A program made the position numbers and the translations under genes. From Acidobacteriota bacterium (GTDB taxonomy: Bacteria; Acidobacteriota; Terriglobia; Acidiferrales; UBA7541), in NCBI GenBank assembly GCA_021788095.1, contig JAJYLB010000007.1, positions 1 to 64,000 on the forward strand: a DNA stretch of 64,000 nt, written 5' to 3'. The number at the start of each line of letters is the position of its first letter. The stretch's first letter is position 1. Shown here in pieces: positions 9,476 through 18,946 of this stretch. The notes below the pieces were generated by a model, which ran no database searches, was not told the origin of the DNA, and saw only the letters and a program-made list of their open reading frames with translations.

Positions 9476-11239
9476 TTACCGGCCGGTGGCGACGTTGGCG
9501 TGCTGCAGGCGGCGTCCAATGCGGTCGGCTTCGCTGTGGAGTTCAAGCGGCAGGTCGTCGCCGAATTTCCCGAAATATTCCTTGACGCCTTCCAGCTCCG
9601 CCGACCAATCGGCCGGATCGACGCGCAGGAGCGCTTCGAGGTTTTGCCTGGAGATATCGAGGCCGTTCAGGTCGAGCGCCGCCGGCGTGGGCACGAGGCC
9701 AATGGGCGTCTCGTGGGTTTCGCCCGCGCCGCTGATGCGGTCGAGCATCCACTTCAACACGCGCACGTTTTCGCCGTATCCCGGCCACAGATACCGGCCT
9801 TCGCTGTCCTTCCGAAACCAATTCACGTGGAAAATGCGCGGCGGATGCGCGAGCCGCCGGCCCATCTCCAGCCAGTAGGAAAAGTAGTGCCCCATGTTGT
9901 ACCCGCAGAAAGGCAGCATCGCCATCGGATCGCGCCGCAACACCCCCACCGCCCCGGTGGCCGCGGCGGTGGTTTCCGAGGCCAGCGTGGCTCCGGAGTA
10001 GACTCCGTGCTCCCAACTCGTCGCTTCGTAGACGAGCGGTTCGAGCTTGGCGCGCCGGCCGCCGAAGATGAATGCGGAAATCGGCACGCCGGCCGGGTCT
10101 TCCCAGCGCGGGGAGATCGAAGGCGATTGACGCGCGGGGACCGTATAGCGGGAATTGGGGTGGGCGGCAGGACCGTTCTCGGGCAACCACGCTTGGCCCT
10201 TCCAGTCGATCAAACCTTGAGGCGGCTGGGCTGTCAGCCCCTCCCACCACGGCTGATTGTCGGGCGTTAGGCCGACGTTGGTGAAAATCGTGTTGCGGTG
10301 CAGCGCCTCGATCACATTGGGATTGGTGTGCTCGTTCGTGCCGGGCGCAACACCGAAAAATCCCGCCTCCGGATTCACCGCGTAGAGGTAGCCGTCGGGA
10401 CCGGGATGCAGCCAGGCGATGTCGTCGCCGACGGTCCAGACGCGATAGCCTTCGTCTTCCAGAGCGGAAACCATCATCGCCAAATTCGTCTTGCCGCAGG
10501 CGCTGGGAAACGCCGCCGCCATATAGGTGACGCGCCCGCCCGGATCCTCGAGACCGAGGATGAGCATGTGCTCCGCCATCCAACCTTCTTCCCGCGCCAT
10601 CCATGTGCCAATCCGCAAAGCGAAACATTTCTTGCCCAGCAGCGCATTGCCGCCGTAGCCCGACCCCACGCTCCAGATCAGCTTCTCCTCGGGGAAGTGG
10701 AGGATGTAACGGTGGCTCGGATCGAGATCGCCGTTCGAATGCAGCCCGGGAACGAAGTCGTCGGACCGGCCCAGCCGGTCGAGCGCAACGCGGCCCATCC
10801 GCGTCATGATCCCCATGCTGGCGGCGACGTAGGCGCTGTCGGTGACTTCGACGCCCACGCGCGCGAAGGGTGATTCCGCCGGGCCCATGATATAGGGCAG
10901 GACGTACATCGTGCGGCCCTTCATGGCCCCCTCGAGCAGCGGCCGCACCATCTCCTTGGCTTGCTGGGGCGCCATCCAGTTGTTGGTCGGGCCGGCGTCT
11001 TGCTTCCGCTCGGTACAGATGAAGGTGACCTTCTCGGTTCGGGCCACGTCGCGGGGATCGCTTCGATGTAAGTGGCAGTTAGGAAAGGATTTACGGTCGA
11101 GCAGGAGGGAGTTGCCGCCCCGCAACATGTCCTTGAGAAGCTGTTCGTGCTCGCCTTCGGTTCCCTCGCACCACTGAACGCGTTCCGGCTTGGTTAGCGC
11201 AGCCGCTTCTTCCACCCACTTCTCCATTGGAGTTGGCAC
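9476..11239 (-). CDS. pckG: Phosphoenolpyruvate carboxykinase (GTP)
   Basis: Catalyses oxaloacetate + GTP to phosphoenolpyruvate + GDP + CO2 in the cytosol, the entry step of gluconeogenesis. Family hallmarks are plain: PSACGKTN P-loop-like motif with the reactive cysteine, GDDIAWLHPGPDG metal/nucleotide region, ESPFARVGVEVTDS and FGVAPGTNEHTN. The length, about 587 residues, fits the GTP-dependent class. I prefer the GTG at 11239 over the ATG at 11227: GGAGGAAC ends three bases before the GTG, whereas it would sit too far from the ATG. The upstream in-frame extension to 11332 lacks similarity. The gene is monocistronic; it ends close to the transposase remnant. Confidence 0.96.
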   Translation of the reverse strand: MPTPMEKWVEEAAALTKPERVQWCEGTEGEHEQLLKDMLRGGNSLLLDRKSFPNCHLHRSDPRDVARTEKVTFICTERKQDAGPTNNWMAPQQAKEMVRPLLEGAMKGRTMYVLPYIMGPAESPFARVGVEVTDSAYVAASMGIMTRMGRVALDRLGRSDDFVPGLHSNGDLDPSHRYILHFPEEKLIWSVGSGYGGNALLGKKCFALRIGTWMAREEGWMAEHMLILGLEDPGGRVTYMAAAFPSACGKTNLAMMVSALEDEGYRVWTVGDDIAWLHPGPDGYLYAVNPEAGFFGVAPGTNEHTNPNVIEALHRNTIFTNVGLTPDNQPWWEGLTAQPPQGLIDWKGQAWLPENGPAAHPNSRYTVPARQSPSISPRWEDPAGVPISAFIFGGRRAKLEPLVYEATSWEHGVYSGATLASETTAAATGAVGVLRRDPMAMLPFCGYNMGHYFSYWLEMGRRLAHPPRIFHVNWFRKDSEGRYLWPGYGENVRVLKWMLDRISGAGETHETPIGLVPTPAALDLNGLDISRQNLEALLRVDPADWSAELEGVKEYFGKFGDDLPLELHSEADRIGRRLQHANVATGR

Positions 11240-11411
11240 AGTTCCTCCGGCGGGAAAGGACCCACTGAACAACAAATGACTTGCCGGCAAAGCGAGATGC
11301 GCGTCCGCAGCAGAAAAGTCTAGTCCCGGCACACGCGAAATGCAAGAAATTGGTGGACGAAGCGTTCCGTTCCCCTGCGGGGCCGGCCTTTCCGGCCTTC
11401 TTGCCCCTTGT

Positions 11412-11420
11412 TGCTATAAT
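11412..11420 (+). promoter_or_regulatory. Extended -10 promoter for the small gene at 11440
   Basis: TGCTATAAT (11412-11420) is a consensus extended -10 element 20 bases before the GTG start at 11440. No good -35 is visible, as is usual for extended -10 promoters. The leader would be very short, ending in AGGAGAACC. Confidence 0.55.
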
Positions 11421-11439
11421 TCCGGCGCGAGGAGAACCG

Positions 11440-11712
11440 GTGTACGCGCGGCGTTTCCACATCGAGGTGATCGTCGCCGGTGAGCGGCGGCCCTGCCCGC
11501 TTGACTGGCTCGACGCCTTTGCCATGCGCAATTTCACCGGCTCGGCGGAATTCGACGATACCCTGCCGGTTGCCGACGGCGTGCTCGAAGCGGGATTCCG
11601 AGTGCAGCCGGAACGGCTGGCCTCCGCGCTAGGCGAGTGGCTCACGAGGCGCGGGAAGGGTGACGGCCAAACCGTTGCCGTGGAAATCCGCGAAGAGCCT
11701 CGCGGGACGTGA
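11440..11712 (+). CDS. Small protein of unknown function
   Basis: I do not recognise this 90-residue protein. It is taken as real because GTG at 11440 has AGGAG five bases upstream and a consensus extended -10 lies just before that, while the longer frame to 11281 overlaps the promoter. Visible features are a beta-strand-like start (RRFHIEVIVAGERR), a central DWLDAFAMRNFTGSAEF segment and an acidic/basic C-terminus. There is no signal peptide or membrane segment, so a cytosolic role is likely. It sits alone between pckG (divergent) and a convergent patatin gene. Confidence 0.55.
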   Translation: MYARRFHIEVIVAGERRPCPLDWLDAFAMRNFTGSAEFDDTLPVADGVLEAGFRVQPERLASALGEWLTRRGKGDGQTVAVEIREEPRGT

Positions 11713-11750
11713 GGCCGGCTCCGGAACCGGGGTCCCCTGGCCAGCGTCTG

Positions 11751-11816
11751 GTACGGGCGGGGTCTCCCCGCCCCCGGGTCGAGAGGGGCGGGCAGGCAGG
11801 CGCGGAAACCGCGCCC
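11751..11816. repeat. Two REP-like GC hairpins
   Basis: GTACGGGCGGGG-TCT-CCCCGCCC (11751-11772) and GGCGCGG-AAA-CCGCGCC (11799-11815) lie in the gap between two convergent genes. They resemble the 9087 and 16351 palindromes in lay-out, though the arm sequences differ. Confidence 0.55.
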
Positions 11817-11846
11817 CTGCCGGAATTCGAATGGCCGGTGTGGACC

Positions 11847-12725
11847 CTAGCGAACCTTTGCCGACGCGGCCGCGTGCGGCTGCAGAGCTTCGAGAATGCT
11901 GGGTAGCGCTTGCCGCGCCGCTTGCTCGCCCGCCCGGATGAGTTCGGTCGCGCGGGCGAAATCATCCCAGTGGAACTCCGTCACTTTCGGCTCGATCACC
12001 ACGTTGGCCAGCGGCCGCCAAGACGTTTCCGCGTGGCTCGCGAGGATGGAGTACGTGCGGCTGATAATTTCGAAAAAGTTCGTGGGGCGCTCGTCGGATG
12101 CAAGGCCCGAAAGATTCACCGCGATGACAAACTCGGCGCCCATGCGGCGCACCGCGTCGGTCGGTACCGGCGACGTAACGAACCCATCGACGAGCAGCTT
12201 GCCGTCTTGCGCTATCGGCCGAAACAAGCCGGGGTAGGCGCAGGAGGCGCAAAGCGCCGGGCCGATCTCCCCGCTCGTGAAATAGACCGATTCGGCGCTC
12301 AGCAGATCGCTTGCGACGATCGTGAGCGGAATCCGCAGCGACTCGAATCGCCGCACCGGGGTCAGCCGTCCCAGGTAGCGCTTCAGGCGGGTGCTGGACG
12401 CCAGCCCCTGCCACGAGACGGACCACTCGGCGAAGTCCTTGAAGCGCGTCTGCTGGCCCACGCGCTCCATCTCCGCGAGCGGCGCTCCGCCGGCATAGGC
12501 GGCCGCGACCACCGCTCCGACGCTCGTCCCGGCGAGAAAATCAAGGGGAATCCGTTGCTCCTCGAGCACGCGTAACACGCCGATGTGTGCGATGCCGCGG
12601 GCGAATCCGCCGCCGAACGCCATCCCGACTTTCGGGATTGGCCTGGGGCGCTCCGGCCGGGGAGTGTAGGCGAACTCCCGGACCCGCTTCACTGTGCGAT
12701 CGACCCAACCGGCAAGTTCCCCCAT
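11847..12725 (-). CDS. Patatin-like phospholipase (RssA-like)
   Basis: Predicted serine lipase/acyl hydrolase of the bacterial patatin family, 292 residues. The N-terminal glycine-rich oxyanion motif is GGGFARGIAHIG; the nucleophile elbow is GTSVG (serine near residue 66); the catalytic aspartate is in LLVDGFVTSPVP, where the usual DGG reads DGF. A Ser-Asp dyad is therefore present. No signal peptide is seen, so it probably acts in the cytosol or at the inner membrane face on phospholipids. The start at 12725 follows GGGAGGACG. It is divergent from the beta-oxidation gene at 12875, which fits a lipid-turnover context without proving it. Confidence 0.9.
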   Translation of the reverse strand: MGELAGWVDRTVKRVREFAYTPRPERPRPIPKVGMAFGGGFARGIAHIGVLRVLEEQRIPLDFLAGTSVGAVVAAAYAGGAPLAEMERVGQQTRFKDFAEWSVSWQGLASSTRLKRYLGRLTPVRRFESLRIPLTIVASDLLSAESVYFTSGEIGPALCASCAYPGLFRPIAQDGKLLVDGFVTSPVPTDAVRRMGAEFVIAVNLSGLASDERPTNFFEIISRTYSILASHAETSWRPLANVVIEPKVTEFHWDDFARATELIRAGEQAARQALPSILEALQPHAAASAKVR

Positions 12726-12874
12726 GAGCGTCCTCCCGTACTACACTACATACCCTGGATTCGGGCAGGGGCTGGTTTCGTTGACTGCGGCCCTCCCGAT
12801 TCCGTACCCTCGATGCGGATTAGCTGGACGAATAGGCCCTTACCCGGCCTTAGCCATACAGGATACCCCTCCCT

Positions 12875-15277
12875 GTGAGGAAAACGATCGAGCAAGCGGT
12901 GGTTCTTGGAGCGGGAACGATGGGCGCCCGTATCGCCGCTCATCTTGCCAACGCCGGGGTTCGCTGCTCCCTGCTCGATGTGCCAGGGGCGGCGCCGCAG
13001 CCTCGCAACGCGCCGGCGTCCGCCGGGTTGAATGCCGCGCTGGCGGCGCGGCCTCCGGCCTTCTTTACCCCTGAAGCGGCGCGGCTCGTCCAGGTGGGTA
13101 ATTTCGAGGACGATCTCGGCCGGTGCGCCGAAGCCGATTGGATTCTCGAAGCGGTGATCGAAGATTTGGATATCAAGCGCGGGCTGCTCGACCGGGTGGA
13201 AGCGCACCGGCGGCCCGGGTCGCTGGTGACGACCAACACTTCCGGCTTGCCCATCGCGCGCCTGGGCCAAGGCCGGTCCCCGGAGTTCCTGGCGCACTGG
13301 GCCGGCACGCACTTCTTCAATCCACCGCGCTATCTCAAGCTCGTCGAACTGGTGCCGGGTCCGGCGACGCAGCCCGACGCCCTCGACGCCCTCGCTCGCT
13401 TCTGCGAAGAGCGGCTGGGCAAGGGCGTCGTCTTCGCCAAGGACACGCCGAATTTCATTGCCAACCGAGTCGGTACGTTCGCTTTCCTGACGGTCATGGG
13501 CTTGATGGCCGAACTCGAAATGACGATCGAAGAGGTCGATGCCCTCACCGGCCCCGCGCTCGGCCGGCCCCGCTCGGCCACTTTCCGCACCGCCGATATC
13601 GTGGGCCTCGATGTCCTCTCCCACGTCGTAACCCACCTCTACGAGAACCTCGCCGCCGACGAAGCTCGCGAGCTATTTCGCCTCCCTCCCTGGATTGCGG
13701 AGATGATGGCGAGAGGCTGGCTGGGCGAGAAGTCCGGCCGCGGCTTCTACGAGAAGGCCGCCAAGAGCGGCGAAAGCGAGATCCTGACGCTCGATTGGCC
13801 CTCGATGGAGTACCGGCCGCGACGGCGCCCGAAACTGCCCGCGCTCGACGCCACCCAACTGGTGAGCGACGCGGGGGAACGCCTGCGCATGCTGCTGGGC
13901 CCCGCGCTCGAAGGGCGACCGGCGGACACGGCGACCAAATTCCTATGGGGCGCCGTCTCGCGCCCCTGCCTCTACGCCGCGCGCCGCATTCCCGAAATCG
14001 CCGATACCTTGGTGGATGTCGATCGCGCCATGCGCTGGGGCTACGGCTGGGAATTCGGTCCGTTCGAGATGTGGGACGCCGTGGGGCTCGAGGCGATGGC
14101 GCGCGCGCTCGAGCGGGAAGGGAACTCGCTGCCGCCGCTCGTCGAGCGGGCCCTGGCTGCGGGCCGGAAGTTGTTTTACGAGTGGGCGGAAGGGCGCGCG
14201 AGCTATTTCGATCTCGGGGCGGGCGCGATGAAATCCGTCGTCCAACCCGAAGGCGTGCTGGTGCTCAAGTCGCTCGAAGACCGAAGCCGCGTCGTCGAGC
14301 GGAACGCCGGCTCAAGCCTCATCGACTTGGGCGACGGCGTGCTCTGTTGCCAGTTTCACACGAAAATGAATGCGCTGGGGGGCGACATCTTCGCGATGCT
14401 TCGCGCCGGCGTGCGCCGCCTGGAATCCGGCTTCGACGCCATGCTCATCGCCAATCAGGCGGAGCATTTCTCCGCCGGCGCCAACCTCATGCTGCTGCTC
14501 GTCGCGGCGCAGGAACAGGATTGGGACGAAATCGATTTGGCGGTGCGCCAATTCCAAAAAGTGAATCACGCCATCCGCTACGCCCCCAAGCCGGTGGTCG
14601 CCGCGCCGCATGGCATGACGCTGGGCGGCGGCTGCGAAATCTCGCTCCACGCCGCCCGGCGGCACGCCGCCGCCGAAACCTATATGGGCCTGGTGGAAGC
14701 CGGTGTGGGCTTGATTCCTGCGGGCGGGGGATGCAAGGAGATGCTGATTCGGGCCGGGGCCGGCGGGGCCGTCCTGAAGCTTCGGGAGGGTGTGGGCGGC
14801 GAACTGGATCTCTTCCAGCATCTGCGGCCGATTTTCGAGAATATCGCCATGGCGAAGGTCTCGACTTCGGCGGAGGAAGCTCGCGCCCTGGGCTATCTGG
14901 ACGCGGCCGATCCCGTGGCGATGAACGGCGACCGGCTCGTGGCGCAAGCGAAGCAAACCGCTCTGGCCCTCGCCCGCTCTGGCTACCATCCGCCCGCGCC
15001 GCCTGCGATTCGCGTCTTGGGCGAACAGTTCCTTACCGCGGCCAAACTCGCCATCCACATGCTGCTTCGCGGCGAATTCATCTCGGAATACGACGCCCTG
15101 GTCGCCCGCAAGCTGGCTTACGTCCTGGCCGGGGGCGCGCTTGGAGCGCCGCAAACGGTCGGCGAAGAGTACATCCTCGATCTCGAGCGGGAGGCGTTCG
15201 TCAGCCTCATGGGCGAGCGGAAAACGCAGGAGCGCATCGCCCACACGCTCAAGACCGGCAAGCCGCTCCGCAACTAG
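12875..15277 (+). CDS. fadN: 3-hydroxyacyl-CoA dehydrogenase / enoyl-CoA hydratase fusion (FadN/FadB-like)
   Basis: Bifunctional beta-oxidation enzyme, 800 residues. The dehydrogenase half comes first: NAD-binding Rossmann motif VVLGAGTMGARIAAHLA, then HFFNPPRYLKLVELVPG and the family segment DTPNFIANRVGTF. The crotonase-like half begins near residue 480, with the oxyanion-hole stretch KPVVAAPHGMTLGGGCEISLHA and EAGVGLIPAGGG. This order (dehydrogenase before hydratase) is that of Bacillus FadN, opposite to Escherichia FadB. It would hydrate trans-enoyl-CoA and oxidise the hydroxyacyl product. GTG at 12875 is the only start before the Rossmann fold. Thiolase (16504) and acyl-CoA dehydrogenase (19016) genes downstream on the same strand complete the cycle, but unrelated genes lie between. 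Confidence 0.92.
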   Translation: MRKTIEQAVVLGAGTMGARIAAHLANAGVRCSLLDVPGAAPQPRNAPASAGLNAALAARPPAFFTPEAARLVQVGNFEDDLGRCAEADWILEAVIEDLDIKRGLLDRVEAHRRPGSLVTTNTSGLPIARLGQGRSPEFLAHWAGTHFFNPPRYLKLVELVPGPATQPDALDALARFCEERLGKGVVFAKDTPNFIANRVGTFAFLTVMGLMAELEMTIEEVDALTGPALGRPRSATFRTADIVGLDVLSHVVTHLYENLAADEARELFRLPPWIAEMMARGWLGEKSGRGFYEKAAKSGESEILTLDWPSMEYRPRRRPKLPALDATQLVSDAGERLRMLLGPALEGRPADTATKFLWGAVSRPCLYAARRIPEIADTLVDVDRAMRWGYGWEFGPFEMWDAVGLEAMARALEREGNSLPPLVERALAAGRKLFYEWAEGRASYFDLGAGAMKSVVQPEGVLVLKSLEDRSRVVERNAGSSLIDLGDGVLCCQFHTKMNALGGDIFAMLRAGVRRLESGFDAMLIANQAEHFSAGANLMLLLVAAQEQDWDEIDLAVRQFQKVNHAIRYAPKPVVAAPHGMTLGGGCEISLHAARRHAAAETYMGLVEAGVGLIPAGGGCKEMLIRAGAGGAVLKLREGVGGELDLFQHLRPIFENIAMAKVSTSAEEARALGYLDAADPVAMNGDRLVAQAKQTALALARSGYHPPAPPAIRVLGEQFLTAAKLAIHMLLRGEFISEYDALVARKLAYVLAGGALGAPQTVGEEYILDLEREAFVSLMGERKTQERIAHTLKTGKPLRN

Positions 15278-15383
15278 CCCGTTCCGCAGAGGCGTTGGAA
15301 TTCGGGGTCTTCGTGAGAGAATGGACTGGTCCTGATTGCCGGATGGTTAGCCCCTTGCGCGGTGCCGGCGGACGTTCTTGACG

Positions 15384-16307
15384 ATGACGCGCTCCCCGCA
15401 CGACCCCTTGCTTTTGCCCCCGCTTCCCCTCGCCGAGTGGCGCGAGACGCGCGATACCCTCCAGTTGTGGACGCAGATCGTCGGCAAAGTCCGCATGGCG
15501 CTCAGCCCGCCGGTCAATCATTGGTGGCACGTGACGCTTTACGTCTCCGCGCGCGGGCTGGCGACGTCCGCCGTTCCCTGGCCGGGAGGTCTGTTCGAGA
15601 TCGAGTTCGATTTCCTCGATCACCAGTTGCGCATCGAAACGAGCGATGGCGCAGCCAAGCGGGTGGCGCTCGCGCCGCGCACGGTCGCCGATTTCTACGC
15701 CGACGTTATGGCCTCGCTCCACTCGCTCGGCATCGAACCCAAATTCCACGCGCATCCCGACGAAATTCCCGACGCTATCCCCTTCGCCGAAGATCGCGTG
15801 CACCGGACCTACGATCCCGCGCAGGCCAACCGCTTCTGGCGCGCTCTGGTCGCCATCGCGCCTGTGTTCCAGGAGTTCCGCTCCCGGTTTCAGGGTAAGT
15901 GCAGTCCCGTGCATTTCTTTTGGGGCGCGTTCGACCTCGCGGTCACGCGCTTTTCAGGCCGGGGCGCGCCGGAGCGGCCGGGCGCGGACCGGGTCCTGCG
16001 TGAAGGGTATTCGCACGAGTGTTCGAGCGCGGGCTTCTGGACCGGCGGCGCCTCCGGCGTGGACGAAGCGGTTTTCTACTCCTACATGGCCCCGGAGCCG
16101 GAAGGCTTTCGCGAGACGCGCGTTCGGCCGGGGGCGGCCTACTACCACGAAGGCTTCGGCGAATTCCTTTTGCCCTACGAGGATGTGCGCCGATCGGATT
16201 CGCCTCAAGAGACCCTGCTCGCCTTTTTCCAGAGCTGCTACGATGCCGGGGCCAACCTCGCGAAATGGGATCGTGCGGCGCTCGAGCGGCAGCGGCCGGA
16301 ATCGTGA
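15384..16307 (+). CDS. DUF5996 family protein
   Basis: A roughly 307-residue protein of the DUF5996 family, recognised from LPLAEWRETRDTLQLWTQI near the N-terminus, VNHWWHVTLYVSARGL, FDFLDHQLRIETSDG and VHFFWGAFDLAVTRFSGR. The family has no established function; the conserved His/Trp-rich strands suggest a small-ligand or hydrolase-type fold, which is inference. The frame also opens with TTG six bases earlier (15378); ATG at 15384 is preferred. It lies 106 bases after the fadN-like gene and before the thiolase, and may be transcribed with them. There is no signal peptide. Confidence 0.85.
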   Translation: MTRSPHDPLLLPPLPLAEWRETRDTLQLWTQIVGKVRMALSPPVNHWWHVTLYVSARGLATSAVPWPGGLFEIEFDFLDHQLRIETSDGAAKRVALAPRTVADFYADVMASLHSLGIEPKFHAHPDEIPDAIPFAEDRVHRTYDPAQANRFWRALVAIAPVFQEFRSRFQGKCSPVHFFWGAFDLAVTRFSGRGAPERPGADRVLREGYSHECSSAGFWTGGASGVDEAVFYSYMAPEPEGFRETRVRPGAAYYHEGFGEFLLPYEDVRRSDSPQETLLAFFQSCYDAGANLAKWDRAALERQRPES

Positions 16308-16350
16308 GCGGGGAAGGGGAAGAAGACCCGGGAGAGCCGCAGGGGTAGTG

Positions 16351-16376
16351 GTAGGGGCGCGGTCACCGCGCCCGCC
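16351..16376. repeat. REP-like palindrome
   Basis: GTAGGGGCGCGG-TCA-CCGCGCCCGCC, a variant of the GTAGGGGC palindromes at 9087 and 9414. It lies in the 196-base gap before the thiolase gene. Confidence 0.6.
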
Positions 16377-16503
16377 ACTGATGCCTGCGCCTCACGTAGT
16401 GCTCCGCTGTTGCTTTTTGTGTTCGCCAATCGTCCAATAAGCGGTAGGGCTCCCGAGCGTTTGCCTGGTGCCTCGCCGGAGACGGCAATGCGGAGATGCG
16501 ACC

Positions 16504-17682
16504 ATGCATGAAGCGGTCATCGTCAGTGCTGTTCGAACTCCCGTGGGGAAGGCGTTCAAAGGCTCGCTGAGGACGTCGCGGCCCGACGATCTGGCGGCCG
16601 TCGTCCTCCAGGAAGCGGTCCGGCGCGCGCCGGGACTCGATCCCCAGGAGATCGACGACGTGGTTCTGGGCTGCGCCATGCCGGAAGGCGAGCAGGGCAT
16701 GAACGTTGCGCGCATCGCGTCGCTTCGCGCGGGTTGGCCTGCCGAGATCTCCGCCATGACTATCAATCGCTTTTGCTCCTCGGGCCTCCAGGCCATCGCC
16801 CTGGCCGCCGAACGCATTTCTGCCGGCCATGCCGAAGCGATCGTCGCGGGTGGAACCGAATCGATGAGCTTGGTTCCCATGGGAGGGAACAAGATCTCGC
16901 CGAATCCCTGGCTGGTGGATCGTTATCCCGACACCTATTTGAGCATGGGGCTGACGGCGGAGAATCTGGCGCGGGAATATTCTATCACGCGCGACCAAGC
17001 CGATGAGTTCTCCTTCGGCAGCCATCAGAAGGCGCTGGCGGCTATCGCTCAGGGCCATTTCCGCGCCGAAATCGTTCCCGTGGAAGTCGAGCGATGCGCT
17101 TTCGAAAACGGGCGGACGAAGACCGAGCGAGTGGTCTTCGACACCGACGAAGGTCCCCGCGCCGATACGTCGAAGGAAGCCCTCGCCAAGTTGAAACCCG
17201 CCTTCCACGCCCGCGGCGTGGTCACGGCGGGCAACAGCTCTCAGATGAGCGATGGCGCCGCCGCTGCGGTCGTCCTAAGCGACGCGCGCGCTCGCGCCCT
17301 AGGCCTTAAGCCTCGCGCGCGCCTGGCGGCTTATGCGACGGCCGGCTGCGCTCCCGAGCGCATGGGTGTCGGCCCCGTGTTTGCGATACCCAAGGCGCTC
17401 AAGATGGCGGGCCTGACGCTCGATCAAATCGAGGTGATCGAATTAAACGAAGCTTTCGCCGCTCAGGCGCTCACGGTCATCCAACTTGCCGGGCTCGATC
17501 CCGCGCGCGTGAATCCCAACGGCGGCGCCATCGCGCTCGGCCATCCGCTCGGCTGCACGGGAGCCAAGCTGACCGCTACGATCCTCGGCGAGATGGAGCG
17601 GCGCGGCGCCCGGTACGGCATGGTCACGATGTGCGTCGGAGGAGGCATGGGCGCGGCAGGGATTTTCGAACGCCTCTCCTGA
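16504..17682 (+). CDS. fadA: Acetyl-CoA acyltransferase (thiolase)
   Basis: Thiolase that cleaves 3-ketoacyl-CoA with CoA to acetyl-CoA and a shortened acyl-CoA (or makes acetoacetyl-CoA in reverse). The 392-residue length is typical. Catalytic residues are visible: nucleophilic Cys in [10 protein letters not shown], His in [19 protein letters not shown], and the second Cys in [10 protein letters not shown]; the substrate loop [11 protein letters not shown] is intact. The start at 16504 gives [15 protein letters not shown], the normal family N-terminus; the 12 codons upstream are not conserved-looking. It forms a functional set with the fadN-like and acyl-CoA dehydrogenase genes on the same strand. 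Confidence 0.95.
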   Translation: MHEAVIVSAVRTPVGKAFKGSLRTSRPDDLAAVVLQEAVRRAPGLDPQEIDDVVLGCAMPEGEQGMNVARIASLRAGWPAEISAMTINRFCSSGLQAIALAAERISAGHAEAIVAGGTESMSLVPMGGNKISPNPWLVDRYPDTYLSMGLTAENLAREYSITRDQADEFSFGSHQKALAAIAQGHFRAEIVPVEVERCAFENGRTKTERVVFDTDEGPRADTSKEALAKLKPAFHARGVVTAGNSSQMSDGAAAAVVLSDARARALGLKPRARLAAYATAGCAPERMGVGPVFAIPKALKMAGLTLDQIEVIELNEAFAAQALTVIQLAGLDPARVNPNGGAIALGHPLGCTGAKLTATILGEMERRGARYGMVTMCVGGGMGAAGIFERLS

Positions 17683-17739
17683 TCCGCGCGCGAGTTCGCC
17701 GCCCGGCGCGCGGGGCTCTTTTCCCCTTGGATTCGCTGG

Positions 17740-17880
17740 CATGGTCGTTCCCGCCCAAACGGTGCCACGTTCATTCCCGCTCGAACGCTCCCAAGGTTGT
17801 TCCCGCCCAGATTTGTATTACGGTCATTCCCGCGAAAGTTTACCCTCCGCGAAAGCGGGGGGCGGGAATCCCCTTTCTCC
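17740..17880. repeat. Array of diverged GTTCCCGC/CATTCCCGC repeats
   Basis: Within the gap between thiolase and the cyclotransferase, four imperfect units of about 30 bases begin with GTTCCCGCC, CATTCCCGC, GTTCCCGCC and CATTCCCGCG. The last one folds with CGGGGGGCGGGAATCCC into a hairpin. No gene is seen in the gap. It looks like a dispersed intergenic repeat, not a CRISPR: the units are too degenerate. Confidence 0.5.
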
Positions 17881-17976
17881 AACTTGTTAGAATCCCCGCC
17901 CCGCGCTCATTGCCCAACGCCAGCAATCCAGCTAACATGAGATGGTTCCTGAATCCAACGAGTCGATCGAAATTCT

Positions 17977-18429
17977 ATGCCTCAACTGGTCTGGTATTTT
18001 GCCTACGGCAGTAACATGACTCTCTCCCAAGTCCGCGCTCGCGCTGGCGAAATCGCGGAAGACAAGAACGGCAAGCTGGAGAATTACGAAATCCTGTTCA
18101 ACAAGAAGGCGCGCGGGGGATCGGCGACAGCCAATATCCGTCCGGCGCCCGGGAAGGTCGTCTACGGCATTCTCTACCGCATTCCCGAATCGGCTTTTCG
18201 CGCCCTCGACCGCTTCGAAGGCGTTCCGGAGCACTATCGCCGCATTGAAGTGAACGTCACCGACGGCCAGGGCAGCCGGGTTGCCGCCCAGGCCTATATC
18301 GCCACTAGGGTCGAGAAGGGGCTGCGGCCTGCCGGCCACTACTTGCAAGCCATCCTCCAAGCCGCGGAAGAGCGCCACTTCCCCGCCGAATACGTCGAGG
18401 AATTGAAGGTCACCGCAGCCGCCGGCTAA
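17977..18429 (+). CDS. Gamma-glutamylcyclotransferase family protein
   Basis: A 150-residue protein of the GGCT/AIG2-like fold. The substrate-binding YGSN motif is at the start (VWYFAYGSNM) and the candidate catalytic glutamate is in ALDRFEGVPEHY. These enzymes release 5-oxoproline from gamma-glutamyl amines or dipeptides. Length and motif order match bacterial single-domain members. There is no signal peptide, so it should be cytosolic. It lies between the thiolase and a HicAB pair; functional linkage with beta-oxidation is not evident. Confidence 0.85.
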   Translation: MPQLVWYFAYGSNMTLSQVRARAGEIAEDKNGKLENYEILFNKKARGGSATANIRPAPGKVVYGILYRIPESAFRALDRFEGVPEHYRRIEVNVTDGQGSRVAAQAYIATRVEKGLRPAGHYLQAILQAAEERHFPAEYVEELKVTAAAG

Positions 18430-18464
18430 CCGGCGCGAATGCGCGTATTGAGGCATTTCGGACA

Positions 18465-18719
18465 TTGAAGTCGAACAAGCTGCTCCGCAAGGCGCTCTCG
18501 TCGCCCGCAAATCTCCGCTTCAAGGAGGCGTGCTCACTCGCCGAGGCCTTTGGATTCCACCTCTCGAGGGTCAGCGGAAGCCATCACATCTTCGCTTGCG
18601 AAGGGATACGTGAGCTGGTGAATCTCCAAAACGTCGGCGGAAAGGCCAAACCCTACCAGGTGAAGCAATTGCTTGGAGTCGTCGAGCGCTATAATCTGAC
18701 CCTAGGTGGCGAGCGATGA
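18465..18719 (+). CDS. hicA: HicA-family toxin (mRNA interferase)
   Basis: Small HicA-type protein, 84 residues, with the double-stranded-RNA-binding-like fold signature: the family histidine in VSGSHHIFA and the C-terminal KPYQVKQLLGVVERY. HicA cleaves mRNA and is held inactive by HicB. The start is TTG at 18465; no ATG is available upstream of the conserved region. It overlaps the hicB start by four bases (ATGA), the usual coupling in this toxin-antitoxin family. It is inserted between fatty-acid oxidation genes on the same strand. Confidence 0.85.
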   Translation: MKSNKLLRKALSSPANLRFKEACSLAEAFGFHLSRVSGSHHIFACEGIRELVNLQNVGGKAKPYQVKQLLGVVERYNLTLGGER

Positions 18720-18946
18720 AGGACTATCACATTAACCTCTTCTACAGCGAGGAGGACGGGGGATACATCGCGGACGTGCCCGACCTTGCTCACTGCGCTG
18801 CCTTCGGCGAGACCCCGGAGCAAGCGCTGGCCGAGGTTCTGAAAGCCAAGGCGGCATGGATTGACGCCGCGCGGGCCGAAGGCAAGCCCATCCCGCCGCC
18901 CACTTTCAGACCGGTTATTTACCAACTGCCGGAAATCCCTGCTTGA
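18716..18946 (+). CDS. hicB: HicB-family antitoxin
   Basis: A 76-residue HicB-type antitoxin: the partial RNase-H-like fold signature EEDGGYIADVPDLAHCAAFGE, then TPEQALAEVLKAKAAWIDAA. It should bind and neutralise HicA. The C-terminus is short (PPPTFRPVIYQLPEIPA) and lacks an obvious ribbon-helix-helix or HTH domain, so autoregulation by this protein alone is uncertain. It is translationally coupled to hicA by an ATGA overlap. Confidence 0.87.
   Translation: MKDYHINLFYSEEDGGYIADVPDLAHCAAFGETPEQALAEVLKAKAAWIDAARAEGKPIPPPTFRPVIYQLPEIPA

Noticed and set aside
12746-13636. Long minus-strand frame opposite the fadN-like gene
   Set aside because: Antisense shadow in GC-rich DNA; the plus strand encodes clear Rossmann and dehydrogenase motifs there.
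13123-15381. 752-codon plus-strand frame overlapping the fadN-like gene
   Set aside because: Arginine-rich out-of-frame translation without motifs.
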